Shown piece by piece: positions 51,440 through 60,257 of a DNA stretch of 64,000 nucleotides. A model generated the notes under the pieces. The model worked only from the letters and a program-made list of their open reading frames with translations, was not told the DNA's origin and made no database searches. Positions within the stretch are counted from its first letter, which is position 1, and each line of letters opens with the position of its first letter. Position numbers and translations under genes: made by a program. The DNA lies in the NCBI GenBank assembly GCA_041687755.1, contig JBDNJM010000058.1, forward strand, positions 1 to 64,000, in the 5' to 3' direction. This stretch comes from JBDNJM01 sp041687755. Its GTDB lineage: Bacteria > Planctomycetota > UBA1135 > GCA-002686595.

Positions 51440-51763
51440 ATGCAGGACCAGATCATTCAGGCCGCCCAGGCCTACGCCGAGAACGGCGAAGAGTACCAGC
51501 AAGCCTTCACCGCGGTGATGGCTGCGAACACCAGCGAGGCGGCCGCCGGCCTGCGTCAGATTGGCGCCGGCATCGGAGCCGGCCTCGCGCCCCTCGGCGC
51601 GGGCATGGGCATCGGCCGCATCGGTGGCTCGACCGCTGAGTCGATCGCTCGCCAGCCCGAGGCTGCCGCTGAGATCCGCGGCGCCTCGATCATCTTCGCG
51701 GCGCTCATCGAGGGTGTCGCGCTGTTCGCGGTCGTCGTGGCGCTGCTCACGATGATCCTCTAG
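51440..51763 (+). CDS. atpE: ATP synthase subunit c
   Basis: The F0 rotor subunit, 107 residues. It has an N-terminal extension of about 35 residues before the hairpin of helices (LRQIGAGIGAGLAPLGAGMG and SIIFAALIEGVALFAVVVAL). The ion-binding carboxylate is Glu91 in ALIEGVALF. The Na+ signature (an ES/ET pair with Gln in helix 1) is absent, so H+ coupling is inferred. A strong intercistronic hairpin follows it (51826-51858), perhaps raising its mRNA level over the downstream genes. Confidence 0.95.
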   Translation: MQDQIIQAAQAYAENGEEYQQAFTAVMAANTSEAAAGLRQIGAGIGAGLAPLGAGMGIGRIGGSTAESIARQPEAAAEIRGASIIFAALIEGVALFAVVVALLTMIL

Positions 51764-51825
51764 GGCGCCTGGCGGGATCCGAGCCCCGGCTGCATCATCT
51801 GCGCCTGGGTCACCCGCCGCCCCTC

Positions 51826-51858
51826 CGCCCCGCGCGCCCTTCTGGCGCGCGCGGGGCG
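51826..51858 (+). ncRNA. Strong intercistronic hairpin between atpE and atpF
   Basis: CGCCCCGCGCGCC (51826-51838) pairs with GGCGCGCGCGGGGCG (51844-51858) around CTTCT. It lies in the 173-bp gap, the largest inside the operon after atpE. There is no T run. I infer mRNA stabilisation or partial termination. Confidence 0.65.
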
Positions 51859-51936
51859 GCCCCCCCTTCCACTCGCTGCGGCCTCACCACCGCTGCGGCG
51901 ATTCCTCACCTGTAGCACCGACCCCCCTAAAGGACC

Positions 51937-52482
51937 ATGCTGCCCACCCTCGCAGCCCTCGCCATCGAAGGCGGCTTTGACCCGCTCCACCCGCTCCACG
52001 GCGGCGGCGCGTTGTGGACTTGGATCATCTTCCTGGCCGCGCTTCCGTTCATGTGGAAGTTCGTGTTCGGGCCGGTGACCCAGGCGCTGCTCAAGCGCGA
52101 CGATGAAATCCTCGCCGCTCAGGGCCGCGCCGAATCCGCCAGCGCGAACGCTGAGAAGGCCCTGGCTGAGGTCGAGGTCAAGCTTGGCGAGGCGCGCACC
52201 GAAGCCACCAAGATCCTCGCGGCAGCCCGCGATCGCGGCGAAGACCGCGAGCGCGAGATCGTCGACAAGGCCAAGGGCGAGGCCACGGCGCTGCTCGAGA
52301 ACGCAAGCTCTCAGATCAGGGCGGAACAGGACAAGGCCCTCGCGGCCATCCGGGCCGAAGTCGTGGAGCTCTCGCTCGGCGCTGCCGGCAAGGTCCTCGA
52401 ACGCAACGTCGGCAGTGAAGACGACCGTCGCCTGATCGACAGCTTCGTCGGCAGCAGCGTCTCCGACGGAGGCCAGGCGTGA
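51937..52482 (+). CDS. atpF: ATP synthase subunit b
   Basis: The stator stalk subunit, 181 residues. It has one membrane helix (LWTWIIFLAALPFMWKFVFG) followed by a long charged coiled coil (AESASANAEKALAEVEVKLG ... VVELSLGAAGKVLERN). AAGGA at 51929-51933 gives it a ribosome binding site. Its TGA overlaps the GTG start of atpH by four bases. Confidence 0.94.
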   Translation: MLPTLAALAIEGGFDPLHPLHGGGALWTWIIFLAALPFMWKFVFGPVTQALLKRDDEILAAQGRAESASANAEKALAEVEVKLGEARTEATKILAAARDRGEDREREIVDKAKGEATALLENASSQIRAEQDKALAAIRAEVVELSLGAAGKVLERNVGSEDDRRLIDSFVGSSVSDGGQA

Positions 52483-53036
52483 GGGTTGACCCCGTCACCG
52501 CTCGCTACGTCGAGGCGCTGTTCAGCCTCGCCCGCCGCAAAGGCGCGCTCGAATCGGTGCGTGCCGACGTCGAGCGCATCGGCGCGGAAATGCGTTCGAA
52601 GAAGGTCGCGCAATTCGTGACCAGCCCGCGCGTGACGCCCGAGAAGCGGCTGAGCACGCTGCAGCCTCTCCTGGACGTGTTGAACCCGCTCACGGTGAAG
52701 TTCGTCAAGCTGCTGTTCGACAAGCGGCGCGAAGAGCTCCTCCTCGAGCTGGCGTCGGCATTCCGCCAACGCCTCCTGCGTGAGGCCGGAGCCGTCGAGG
52801 GCGTTGTGGAATCAGCACGCCCGCTCGACGGGTCCGAAATCAACCGGCTGGCGGAGAGCTTCGGCTCCAAACTGGGCAAGCGCGTGTACCTCGAGAACAC
52901 GATCACGCCTGAGTTGATCGGTGGTTTCCGAGTGACCGTCGGCAGTCGCATGATCGACCGCTCCGTGAAAGGCCGCCTCGACGGCTTGCGCGCAAAGATG
53001 ATGGCCGCTCCCGTGGGCACCGCGGCGAAACGCTAG
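52479..53036 (+). CDS. atpH: ATP synthase subunit delta
   Basis: The F1 cap and stator connector, 185 residues. TARYVEALFSLARRKGALE is the N-terminal six-helix signature, and GGFRVTVGSRMIDRSVKGRL the conserved C-terminal strand. It starts at GTG 52479 overlapping atpF (GTGA). Confidence 0.94.
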   Translation: MRVDPVTARYVEALFSLARRKGALESVRADVERIGAEMRSKKVAQFVTSPRVTPEKRLSTLQPLLDVLNPLTVKFVKLLFDKRREELLLELASAFRQRLLREAGAVEGVVESARPLDGSEINRLAESFGSKLGKRVYLENTITPELIGGFRVTVGSRMIDRSVKGRLDGLRAKMMAAPVGTAAKR

Positions 53037-53142
53037 ACCAGTACCCAACCCTCCAGCGCGGTTCAGCAGCGCGGTCCCGCCCCAGCCGGACCGACCGAGC
53101 CACGCCTCTCCAAGCACTCCCCCTAGAAGCCTCAGTAAATCC

Positions 53143-54711
53143 ATGGACCTCCGACCCGCAGAAGTGACATCGATCCTCGAGAAGGAAATCGAGAACTACG
53201 CTGCTGACTCCACCATGCAGAGCGTCGGTACGGTGCTCAGCGTGGGTGACGGTGTCGCCCGCGTTTGGGGCCTCGACGACTGCATGCTCAACGAACTCCT
53301 CGAGTTCGAGGGCGGCGTTCGCGGCATCGCGCTCAACCTAGAAGAGGACAACGTAGGTTGCGTACTTCTCGGCAACGTCGCGATGGTGAAGGAAGGCAGC
53401 ACCGTGAAGGGCACCGGGCGAATCATCTCGGTTCCCACCGGTGACGAGTTGCTTGGCCGCGTGGTCAATGCCCTCGGCGATCCCGTGGACGGCCGCGGCA
53501 ACCTGAATGTGACGGCCGAAGACTTCCTGCCGATCGAGCAGCCGGCCCCCTCTGTGGTCGAGCGCCAGCCCGTCAGCGAGCCGATGCAGACGGGCGTGAA
53601 GGCCATCGACGCGATGATTCCGATCGGTCGCGGCCAGCGCGAGCTGATCATCGGTGACCGCCAGACCGGAAAGACGGCGATCCTGATCGATGCGATCATC
53701 AACCAGAAGCTCACCGGCGGTGGCGACCCCTCGAACCCGGAGCAGGTGCTCTGCGTTTACGTCGCCATGGGCCAGAAGCAATCAACGATCGTCGACGTGG
53801 TCAAGCGGCTCGAGGCCAACGGCGCCATGACGTACACGATCGTCGTGACGGCCAGTGCGAACGACGAAGCTTCGCTGCAGTACCTGGCGGCCTACGCCGG
53901 TACGACGATGGCGGAGCGCTTCCGCGATGAAGGGCGCCACGTCCTCATCATGTACGACGACCTGTACAAGCAGGCGCTCGCCTACCGCCAGGTCATGCTG
54001 CTGCTGCGGCGCCCCCCGGGCCGCGAGGCATTCCCCGGCGACGTGTTCAACCTGCACAGCCGCCTCCTCGAGCGCACGGCCAAGCTTTCGGACGACGCTC
54101 CCTCGATCAACCCCCGCTACAAGAAGGGCGGTGGCTCGATCACGGCGCTCCCTGTGGTGGAGACCCAGGAAGGTGACGTTTCGGCGTACATCCCGACCAA
54201 CGTGATCTCGATCACGGACGGGCAGATCTTCCTTGAGTCCAACCTGTTCAACTCCGGCGTGCGTCCGGCCGTGAACGCCGGTATCTCGGTGAGTCGCGTC
54301 GGTGGGGCCGCCCAGATCCCCGGCATGAAGAAGGTCGCTGGCGGTCTGCGCCTCGAGTTGGCCCAGTACCGCTCCCTGGCCGCCTTCGCGCAGTTCGGTA
54401 GCGATCTGGACAAGGCCACGCAGCAGATCCTCACCCGCGGCGAGCGCCTCGTCGAGATCCTGAAGCAGGGCCAGTACGACCCCTGCGCCGTCGAGGATCA
54501 GATCATGATCATCTACGCCGGTACGTCCGGCGCGCTCGACACGATCCCGGCCAGCAGCGTCGTGGAGTTCGAGAAGAACTTCCTCGAGCAGGTGCACCGT
54601 GAAGCGCCCGAGGTTCCCGCCGGAATCATCGAGACCAAGCTGGTCTCCGACGAGGCCAAATCGCGCCTCGACGAAATGGCCGCCCAGACCCGCAGCCTGA
54701 TGGGGCTCTAG
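53143..54711 (+). CDS. atpA: ATP synthase subunit alpha
   Basis: A 522-residue non-catalytic F1 nucleotide-binding subunit. Walker A is GDRQTGKT at 171-178. ALPVVETQEGDVSAYIPTNV and QIFLESNLFNSGVRPAVNAG are alpha-specific, and the ATP-synthase signature PSINPRYKKG is present. N-terminal residues 1-24 interact with delta. ATG at 53143. Confidence 0.97.
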   Translation: MDLRPAEVTSILEKEIENYAADSTMQSVGTVLSVGDGVARVWGLDDCMLNELLEFEGGVRGIALNLEEDNVGCVLLGNVAMVKEGSTVKGTGRIISVPTGDELLGRVVNALGDPVDGRGNLNVTAEDFLPIEQPAPSVVERQPVSEPMQTGVKAIDAMIPIGRGQRELIIGDRQTGKTAILIDAIINQKLTGGGDPSNPEQVLCVYVAMGQKQSTIVDVVKRLEANGAMTYTIVVTASANDEASLQYLAAYAGTTMAERFRDEGRHVLIMYDDLYKQALAYRQVMLLLRRPPGREAFPGDVFNLHSRLLERTAKLSDDAPSINPRYKKGGGSITALPVVETQEGDVSAYIPTNVISITDGQIFLESNLFNSGVRPAVNAGISVSRVGGAAQIPGMKKVAGGLRLELAQYRSLAAFAQFGSDLDKATQQILTRGERLVEILKQGQYDPCAVEDQIMIIYAGTSGALDTIPASSVVEFEKNFLEQVHREAPEVPAGIIETKLVSDEAKSRLDEMAAQTRSLMGL

Positions 54712-54786
54712 GACAAACCTCCGTCCTGAAGCGTCCTCTTCCGATCTCGGAAACCCGACAACTGAGCCCCAAGAGCTAGAACCACA

Positions 54787-55677
54787 ATGGCCGGTATTCG
54801 CGAGCTGCGCGCACGGATTAAGTCCGTGGGCAACATCAAGCAGATCACTCGAGCGATGGAGATGGTCGCCACGACCAAGCTCCGCCGCTTCCAGGATCGT
54901 GCCGTCTCGTCCCGCCCCTACACCGAGGAGATCACCTCCTTGGTGGGGCGCCTGTCCGCCGTGCTGGGCGAGGGCGTCGCGGACATGCCCCTCTTTCGCA
55001 AGGGCGAGGGCGTGCGCTACGCCGTTCTGCTGGTCACCTCCGATCGCGGGCTGTGTGGCGCCTACAACTCGAACCTCTTCCGGGAGCTCGAGCTGTGGAT
55101 TCGCGACCCGGCGAACGGGGTCGAGAAGGACAAGGTCGACTTCTACGTCTACGGCAAGAAGGGCTACCAGTACCTGAGCAAGCGCGACTACCACATCGAG
55201 CGCTACCTCGTCGAGCCGCCGCTTGAAGAGGTCGACTTCGCCAACGCCGCGCGGGCCAGCCAGATCATGATGGAGGCCTTCCTCGGCGGCAAGTACGCCG
55301 AGGCGAAGGTGCTGTACACGACCTTCGAGACGATGGCCCGCTACAGGCCGCAACTCGTTCCGTTCCTGCCTGTGGGCGCCGATGCCCTTGACGCTGACAG
55401 CGAGGTCGTCCCGACGAGTGGCGACCTGCTGATGGAGCCGGATGCGGCCACCATTTTTGAACAGCTGATTCCCCGTTACCTCGAGACGCGCGTCTACAAC
55501 GCGCTCCTCGAGGCCCTGACGTCCGAGTACGCCAGTCGTCGCTTCTCAATGAAGAACGCGACGGATGCCGCCTCCGACATGCAGGACGAACTGCAGATGG
55601 TCTACAACCGCAAGCGCCAAGAGACCGTCACGAAAGAGCTGCTAGACATCGTGGGAGGCGCCGAGGCGGTCAAGTAG
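54787..55677 (+). CDS. atpG: ATP synthase subunit gamma
   Basis: The central rotor shaft, 296 residues. IRELRARIKSVGNIKQITRA at the N-terminus, the middle TSDRGLCGAYNSNLFR, and a C-terminal MKNATDAASDMQDELQMVYN with the catch-loop helix all match. ATG at 54787. Confidence 0.96.
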   Translation: MAGIRELRARIKSVGNIKQITRAMEMVATTKLRRFQDRAVSSRPYTEEITSLVGRLSAVLGEGVADMPLFRKGEGVRYAVLLVTSDRGLCGAYNSNLFRELELWIRDPANGVEKDKVDFYVYGKKGYQYLSKRDYHIERYLVEPPLEEVDFANAARASQIMMEAFLGGKYAEAKVLYTTFETMARYRPQLVPFLPVGADALDADSEVVPTSGDLLMEPDAATIFEQLIPRYLETRVYNALLEALTSEYASRRFSMKNATDAASDMQDELQMVYNRKRQETVTKELLDIVGGAEAVK

Positions 55678-55749
55678 ACCCCTCACGCGCCCCTCACCGA
55701 CACACGATCTACCGAACATTCTCCGTTCCCCCCGCGCCCCCTTCGAGAG

Positions 55750-57192
55750 ATGAGCTCCGCCAACCACGGCACCGTCGCCCAGGTCCTCGGCCCCGTTGTC
55801 GACGTCCGATTTGCCTCCGGCAATGTCCCCGCGATCTTCAACGCGTTGAAGATCGAAGACGAAGCACGCGATCTGAAGATCACCCTCGAGGTTGCCCAGC
55901 ACTTGGGCAACGACCTCGTGCGCTGCGTCGCCATGGCGTCCACGGACGGCTTGCGCCGTGGCGTGGACGTGATAGACACCGGCGCTGCGATCACGGTCCC
56001 CGTGGGAGATCGCACCAAGGGCCGAATTTTCAACCTGCTCGGCGATGCGCTGGACACCGTCACGCGCGGTGAAGTCGGCAGCGGCGAAACCGCCCCGATC
56101 CACCGCCCCGCACCGACCTTCGAGGAGCAGGAGGCCATCAGTGAGGTCTTCGAGACCGGGCTCAAGGTCGTCGACCTCCTGTGCCCCTTTGCCAAGGGCG
56201 GCAAGATCGGCCTGTTCGGAGGAGCCGGTGTCGGCAAGACGGTTCTGATCCAGGAGCTCATCCGGATCACCGCGGTTGAGAAGGGTGGCTTCAGCGTGTT
56301 CTGCGGCGTCGGCGAGCGCACCCGCGAGGGCAACGACCTCTGGCTCGAGATGACCGAGGCGAAGTACACGACGCCGACGGGTGAAGAGCAGAGCGTGATT
56401 GACAACGCCGTGCTCGTCTTCGGGCAGATGAACGAGCCGCCCGGAGCCCGTCTCCGTGTGGCCCTGTCCGGCCTGACCATGGCCGAGCACTTCCGCGACG
56501 TGCGCGGTCAGGACGTGCTGCTGTTCGTCGACAACATCTTCCGCTTCGTCCAGGCGGGTTCCGAGGTGTCGGCACTCCTCGGCCGGATGCCCTCCGCTGT
56601 TGGCTACCAGCCGACGATGACGTCCGAGATGGGCGCGCTCCAGGAGCGCATCACCTCGACCAAGAAGGGATCTGTGACCTCGATGCAGGCCGTCTACGTG
56701 CCTGCCGATGACATCACGGACCCGGCGCCGGTCGCGACCTTCGCTCACCTAGACTCCACGATTCTCCTTGAGCGTTCGATCGCCGAGTTGGGCATCTACC
56801 CCGCCGTGGACCCGCTCAAGTCGACAAGCCGCATGCTCTCCCCGGAGACCGTCGGTGAAGAGCACTACAACGTGGCTCGCGAGACCCAGCGGATCCTCCA
56901 GCGCTACGCCGACCTGAAAGACATCATCGCCATCCTGGGCGTCGAGGAACTCTCCGACGAGGACAAAATGGCCGTCGCCCGCGCGCGTCGGATCCAGAAG
57001 TTCCTCAGCCAGCCGTTCTTCGTCGCCGAGCAGTTCACCGGCGCTCCCGGCGTGTTCGTGCCCCGCGAAGAGACGGTCCGCTCCTTTAAGGAGATCTGCG
57101 AAGGCAAGCACGACGACGTTCCCGAGCAGGCCTTCATGTACAAGGCCGGCATCGACTCCGTCCTCGCAGCCGCCGAAAAGATGAAGGACTGA
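55750..57192 (+). CDS. atpD: ATP synthase subunit beta
   Basis: The catalytic F1 subunit, 480 residues. Walker A is GGAGVGKT at 157-164. GERTREGNDLWLEM contains the arginine and glutamate of the site, and LLFVDNIFRFVQAGSEVSAL is the Walker B region. The DELSEED loop reads EELSDED. A hairpin follows its stop (57201-57226) before atpC. Confidence 0.98.
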   Translation: MSSANHGTVAQVLGPVVDVRFASGNVPAIFNALKIEDEARDLKITLEVAQHLGNDLVRCVAMASTDGLRRGVDVIDTGAAITVPVGDRTKGRIFNLLGDALDTVTRGEVGSGETAPIHRPAPTFEEQEAISEVFETGLKVVDLLCPFAKGGKIGLFGGAGVGKTVLIQELIRITAVEKGGFSVFCGVGERTREGNDLWLEMTEAKYTTPTGEEQSVIDNAVLVFGQMNEPPGARLRVALSGLTMAEHFRDVRGQDVLLFVDNIFRFVQAGSEVSALLGRMPSAVGYQPTMTSEMGALQERITSTKKGSVTSMQAVYVPADDITDPAPVATFAHLDSTILLERSIAELGIYPAVDPLKSTSRMLSPETVGEEHYNVARETQRILQRYADLKDIIAILGVEELSDEDKMAVARARRIQKFLSQPFFVAEQFTGAPGVFVPREETVRSFKEICEGKHDDVPEQAFMYKAGIDSVLAAAEKMKD

Positions 57193-57200
57193 TTGGGCCG

Positions 57201-57226
57201 GACCGGTGCAGCATTCTGCGCCGGTC
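57201..57226 (+). ncRNA. Intercistronic hairpin between atpD and atpC
   Basis: GACCGGTGCAG-CATT-CTGCGCCGGTC, an 11-bp stem with one mismatch, 8 bp past the atpD stop. It may limit read-through into atpC-aspS or protect the upstream message. Confidence 0.6.
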
Positions 57227-57267
57227 GCTGATCTCGACCTTCACCGCTTCAGGAACCCACTTCATCA

Positions 57268-57684
57268 ATGGCAGAGCTCACCCTGCGCGTCATCACGCCG
57301 ACCAAGATCTCGATCGACACGACCGTCGAGTCGGTCCAGCTCCCGCTGCTCGACGGCTCGGCCGGCGTGTTGCCCGGGCACACCCACATGATCGCGGCGC
57401 TCGACGAGGGCCTGCTGCACTTCCGGACGCCGAACGGTCCGGAGCAGATCATGCACATCGACGGCGGCTTCGCCGAAGTCGACGGCAAGACCGTGCGGGT
57501 CGTCTGTCAGTCGGGGGAGTCCGCGAACGAGATCGACGAAGAGCGCATGCTGGCCGCTGAGAAGCGCGCTCGCGCACGCATCGCCGCGGGTCAGCTGCCG
57601 GGTCATGAACCGGTCGACCTGCTGCGGGCCCAGGGTTCGCTGCGCCGCGCGATGATGCGCCAGAGGATCAAGCGGGGCTCATGA
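57268..57684 (+). CDS. atpC: ATP synthase subunit epsilon
   Basis: The F1 rotor inhibitor subunit, 138 residues. The N-terminal beta-sandwich has LLDGSAGVLPGHTHMIAALD and IDGGFAEVDGKTVRVV. The C-terminal two-helix part (MLAAEKRARARIAAGQ) follows. Its stop overlaps the aspS start (ATGA), which couples aspS to the operon. Confidence 0.95.
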   Translation: MAELTLRVITPTKISIDTTVESVQLPLLDGSAGVLPGHTHMIAALDEGLLHFRTPNGPEQIMHIDGGFAEVDGKTVRVVCQSGESANEIDEERMLAAEKRARARIAAGQLPGHEPVDLLRAQGSLRRAMMRQRIKRGS

Positions 57685-59477
57685 GCGCCTTCGCCACCGG
57701 GCGAAGGACGCATACCTGCGGCGAGCTGCGTCCCGAGCACGCGGAGCAAACGGTGCGCATCGCCGGCTGGGTCGGCGGGCGCCGCAACCTGGGCGGGATT
57801 TTCTTCGTTGACCTGCGCGACCGCTATGGCGTGACGCAGATCACGTTGACCGAAGCCCAGTCCGACGCGATCAAGTTCTCCACCGAGTGGGTCTTGGGCG
57901 TAGAGGGCGTCGTCGTGGAGCGCGAGGCGGCCAATAAGGACCACGCTACAGGTGAGGTGGAGGTCCAGGTCACTGCGATCGAAGTGCTGTCAGAGGCCAA
58001 GGTCCCGGCTTTCGAGATCCGGGACGACATCGAGACCGCCGTCGAAACACGGCTTGAGTACCGTCACCTGGATCTGCGCCGTGGGCTGCTGCAGCGCAAC
58101 CTCGTGCATCGCTCGCGCTTCATCAACGCGATGCGGCGGGCCTTTGAGGAGCTCCAATTCGTCGAGGTCGAGACGCCGATCCTGACCAAGGCGACGCCCG
58201 AGGGCGCCCGCGACTACCTGGTGCCGTCGCGCGTGCACCCCGGCGAATTTTACGCGCTTCCGCAGAGTCCGCAGATATTCAAGCAGATCCTGATGGTCAG
58301 CGGGTTCGACCGCTACTTCCAGGTCGCGCGATGCTTCCGGGACGAGGACTTGCGCGCCGACCGCCAGCCCGAGTTCACCCAGCTCGACATGGAGATGTCG
58401 TTCGTGGACGAGGAAGACGTCTTTAGGACTTGGGAAGGCGTACTGGCCAGCACCTATCGGGATTCGCTGAGCGTCGAGCTGAAAACGCCGTTCCCGCGGC
58501 TTAGCTGGTCGGACGCCATGAACCGCTTCGGCAGCGACAAGCCGGACACGCGCTTCGGCTTGGAGCTCCAAGACCTGGCCGAGTGGGTTCCCACTTCAGG
58601 CTTCAAGGTGTTCCAGTCCGTGCTGGAATCCGGCGGTCGCGTGATGGGCGTGCGGGTTCCCGGCGGCGGCAAGGCCGTGAGCCGAGGCCAGATGAAGGGC
58701 CTCGAAGCGCTGGCCAAGACCTACGGGGCCAAGGGCCTCGCCTGGTGGAAACCCGGCCAGAGCGGTGGGGGAGCCGGGCCGGTCGCCAAGTTCTGCGACG
58801 GCGATTCGGGCGCGAAGCTGCGCGAGCTGACCGGCGCGGAGGACGATGACCTGATGTTGTTTTGCGGCGCCTCCCAGCGCATCACTTGGGCCGTGCTCGG
58901 CAACCTGCGTCTGCACCTGGGTGCCAAGCTCGAGCTGTTCGACAAGGACGCGAGGAACTTTCTGTGGGTCACAGAGTTCCCGATGTTCGAGTACGACGAG
59001 GAGGCCGAGGCCTGGTTCAGTGCTCACCACCCGTTCACCGCGCCGGTCGACGAGACCCTCGGAGGCGATAGCCCCGATCGCGATGGCATGATGAGCCGGG
59101 CCTACGATCTGGTCCTGAACGGCTGGGAGCTCGGCTCCGGCTCGATCCGGATCCACTCCCAGGAGCTGCAGTCCAAGATCTTTGATCTGCTCGGCATCAG
59201 CCCCGAAGCGGCCCAGACGAAGTTTGGGTTCTTGCTCGAGGCCCTCAGCAGTGGAGCGCCGCCCCATGGCGGGTTCGCCCTCGGTTTGGACCGCTTGACC
59301 GCTCTGAACCTGGGCCTCGACCAGATCCGCGACGTCATCGCGTTCCCCAAGACAACCTCCGCGGCAGATCTCATGTGCGGCGCGCCCTCCCCGCTCGAAG
59401 CGCACCAACTGGCCGATGTTCACATCGGGCTGGCCGGAAAGGCGCTTGAAGGGCCCTCGGACGGGTCCCAGGAATGA
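57681..59477 (+). CDS. aspS: Aspartate--tRNA ligase (bacterial type)
   Basis: A class II synthetase of 598 residues with the bacterial GAD insertion domain (about 300-420). VRIAGWVGGRRNLGGIFFVD is the OB-fold anticodon-binding part. Motif 2 is ARCFRDEDLRADRQPEFTQL, with the FGSDKPDTRFGLE motif nearby. Motif 3 is GGFALGLDRL. Since asnS is also present, discriminating Asp-tRNA synthesis is likely, but it is not decided by sequence. It is coupled to atpC. Confidence 0.97.
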   Translation: MSAFATGRRTHTCGELRPEHAEQTVRIAGWVGGRRNLGGIFFVDLRDRYGVTQITLTEAQSDAIKFSTEWVLGVEGVVVEREAANKDHATGEVEVQVTAIEVLSEAKVPAFEIRDDIETAVETRLEYRHLDLRRGLLQRNLVHRSRFINAMRRAFEELQFVEVETPILTKATPEGARDYLVPSRVHPGEFYALPQSPQIFKQILMVSGFDRYFQVARCFRDEDLRADRQPEFTQLDMEMSFVDEEDVFRTWEGVLASTYRDSLSVELKTPFPRLSWSDAMNRFGSDKPDTRFGLELQDLAEWVPTSGFKVFQSVLESGGRVMGVRVPGGGKAVSRGQMKGLEALAKTYGAKGLAWWKPGQSGGGAGPVAKFCDGDSGAKLRELTGAEDDDLMLFCGASQRITWAVLGNLRLHLGAKLELFDKDARNFLWVTEFPMFEYDEEAEAWFSAHHPFTAPVDETLGGDSPDRDGMMSRAYDLVLNGWELGSGSIRIHSQELQSKIFDLLGISPEAAQTKFGFLLEALSSGAPPHGGFALGLDRLTALNLGLDQIRDVIAFPKTTSAADLMCGAPSPLEAHQLADVHIGLAGKALEGPSDGSQE

Positions 59478-59741
59478 GGCTCAGTCGTGAGGGGGACTTT
59501 CCTGGTGCCCGGGCTGAACCCAACTGCGATGGAGACGGCGTGAAGCCCGCACACACGGGTGGGTCGGACGGGACCGGAGCGCTGCTCCCGGACCGCCGGC
59601 GGTCCGGGGCGAAGCCGCGTGGGTGTTTCCGCGCCACTTCCGCCGAGGCCGGCGCAGATCTACATTGACCCCTCTACACTAGGACAAGGCGCCGGAACCC
59701 TTTTGTTCCGACGTCCAGCGAAGACACCAACAAGGAGCTAC

Positions 59742-60257
59742 GTGGCCACTCAGAATTATCGAGTCAACCGCCAAATCCGCGTCCGCGAGGTCCGTCTGAT
59801 CGACGGCGAGGGCGAGCAGATCGGAGTGATTCCGACTGACGACGCGCGCAAGATGGCGGAAACCTCAGGACTGGACCTGGTCGAGGTCTCGCCGAACGCG
59901 AGGCCCCCGGTCTGCCGAATCATGGATTTCGGCAAGTTCAAGTACAACCAGCGCAAGAAGGATCGGCTCAGCGGCAAGAAGACCAAGACGGCTTCCAGCC
60001 TGAAGGAGCTGCGCGTGCGCCCGGCAATCGACCCGCACGATCTCTCGTACCGTCTCAAGAACGGTCGGCGCTTCCTTGAGGAAGGCCACAAGGTCCAGGT
60101 CGTTTGCATCTTCCGGGGTCGTCAGATGGCGCACCCCGAGCACGGCTACAACGTGATGCGCCAGGTCGCTGAGACCCTTGGTGACATCTGTAAAGTCGAG
60201 AGCGCGCCGAAGATGGCGGGCAACCGGATGACCATGATGCTTTCGCGGAAGGCTTGA
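59742..60257 (+). CDS. infC: Translation initiation factor IF-3
   Basis: A 171-residue factor that keeps 30S subunits free and checks the start codon. NYRVNRQIRVREVRLIDGEG is the N-domain signature; KFKYNQRKKDR is the linker; GRRFLEEGHKVQVVCIFRGR is the C-domain. The start is a GTG with a strong AAGGAG four bases upstream (59732-59737), so the longer frame is rejected. IF-3 often uses a rare AUU start; this one is GTG. Its TGA overlaps the TTG of a lipoprotein gene. Confidence 0.97.
   Translation: MATQNYRVNRQIRVREVRLIDGEGEQIGVIPTDDARKMAETSGLDLVEVSPNARPPVCRIMDFGKFKYNQRKKDRLSGKKTKTASSLKELRVRPAIDPHDLSYRLKNGRRFLEEGHKVQVVCIFRGRQMAHPEHGYNVMRQVAETLGDICKVESAPKMAGNRMTMMLSRKA

Noticed and set aside
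51440..51763. Na+-coupled c subunit (N-ATPase type)
   Set aside because: No Gln in helix 1 and no Ser/Thr after the essential Glu; the operon has the F1 delta/epsilon order of an F-type enzyme, not that of N-ATPase.
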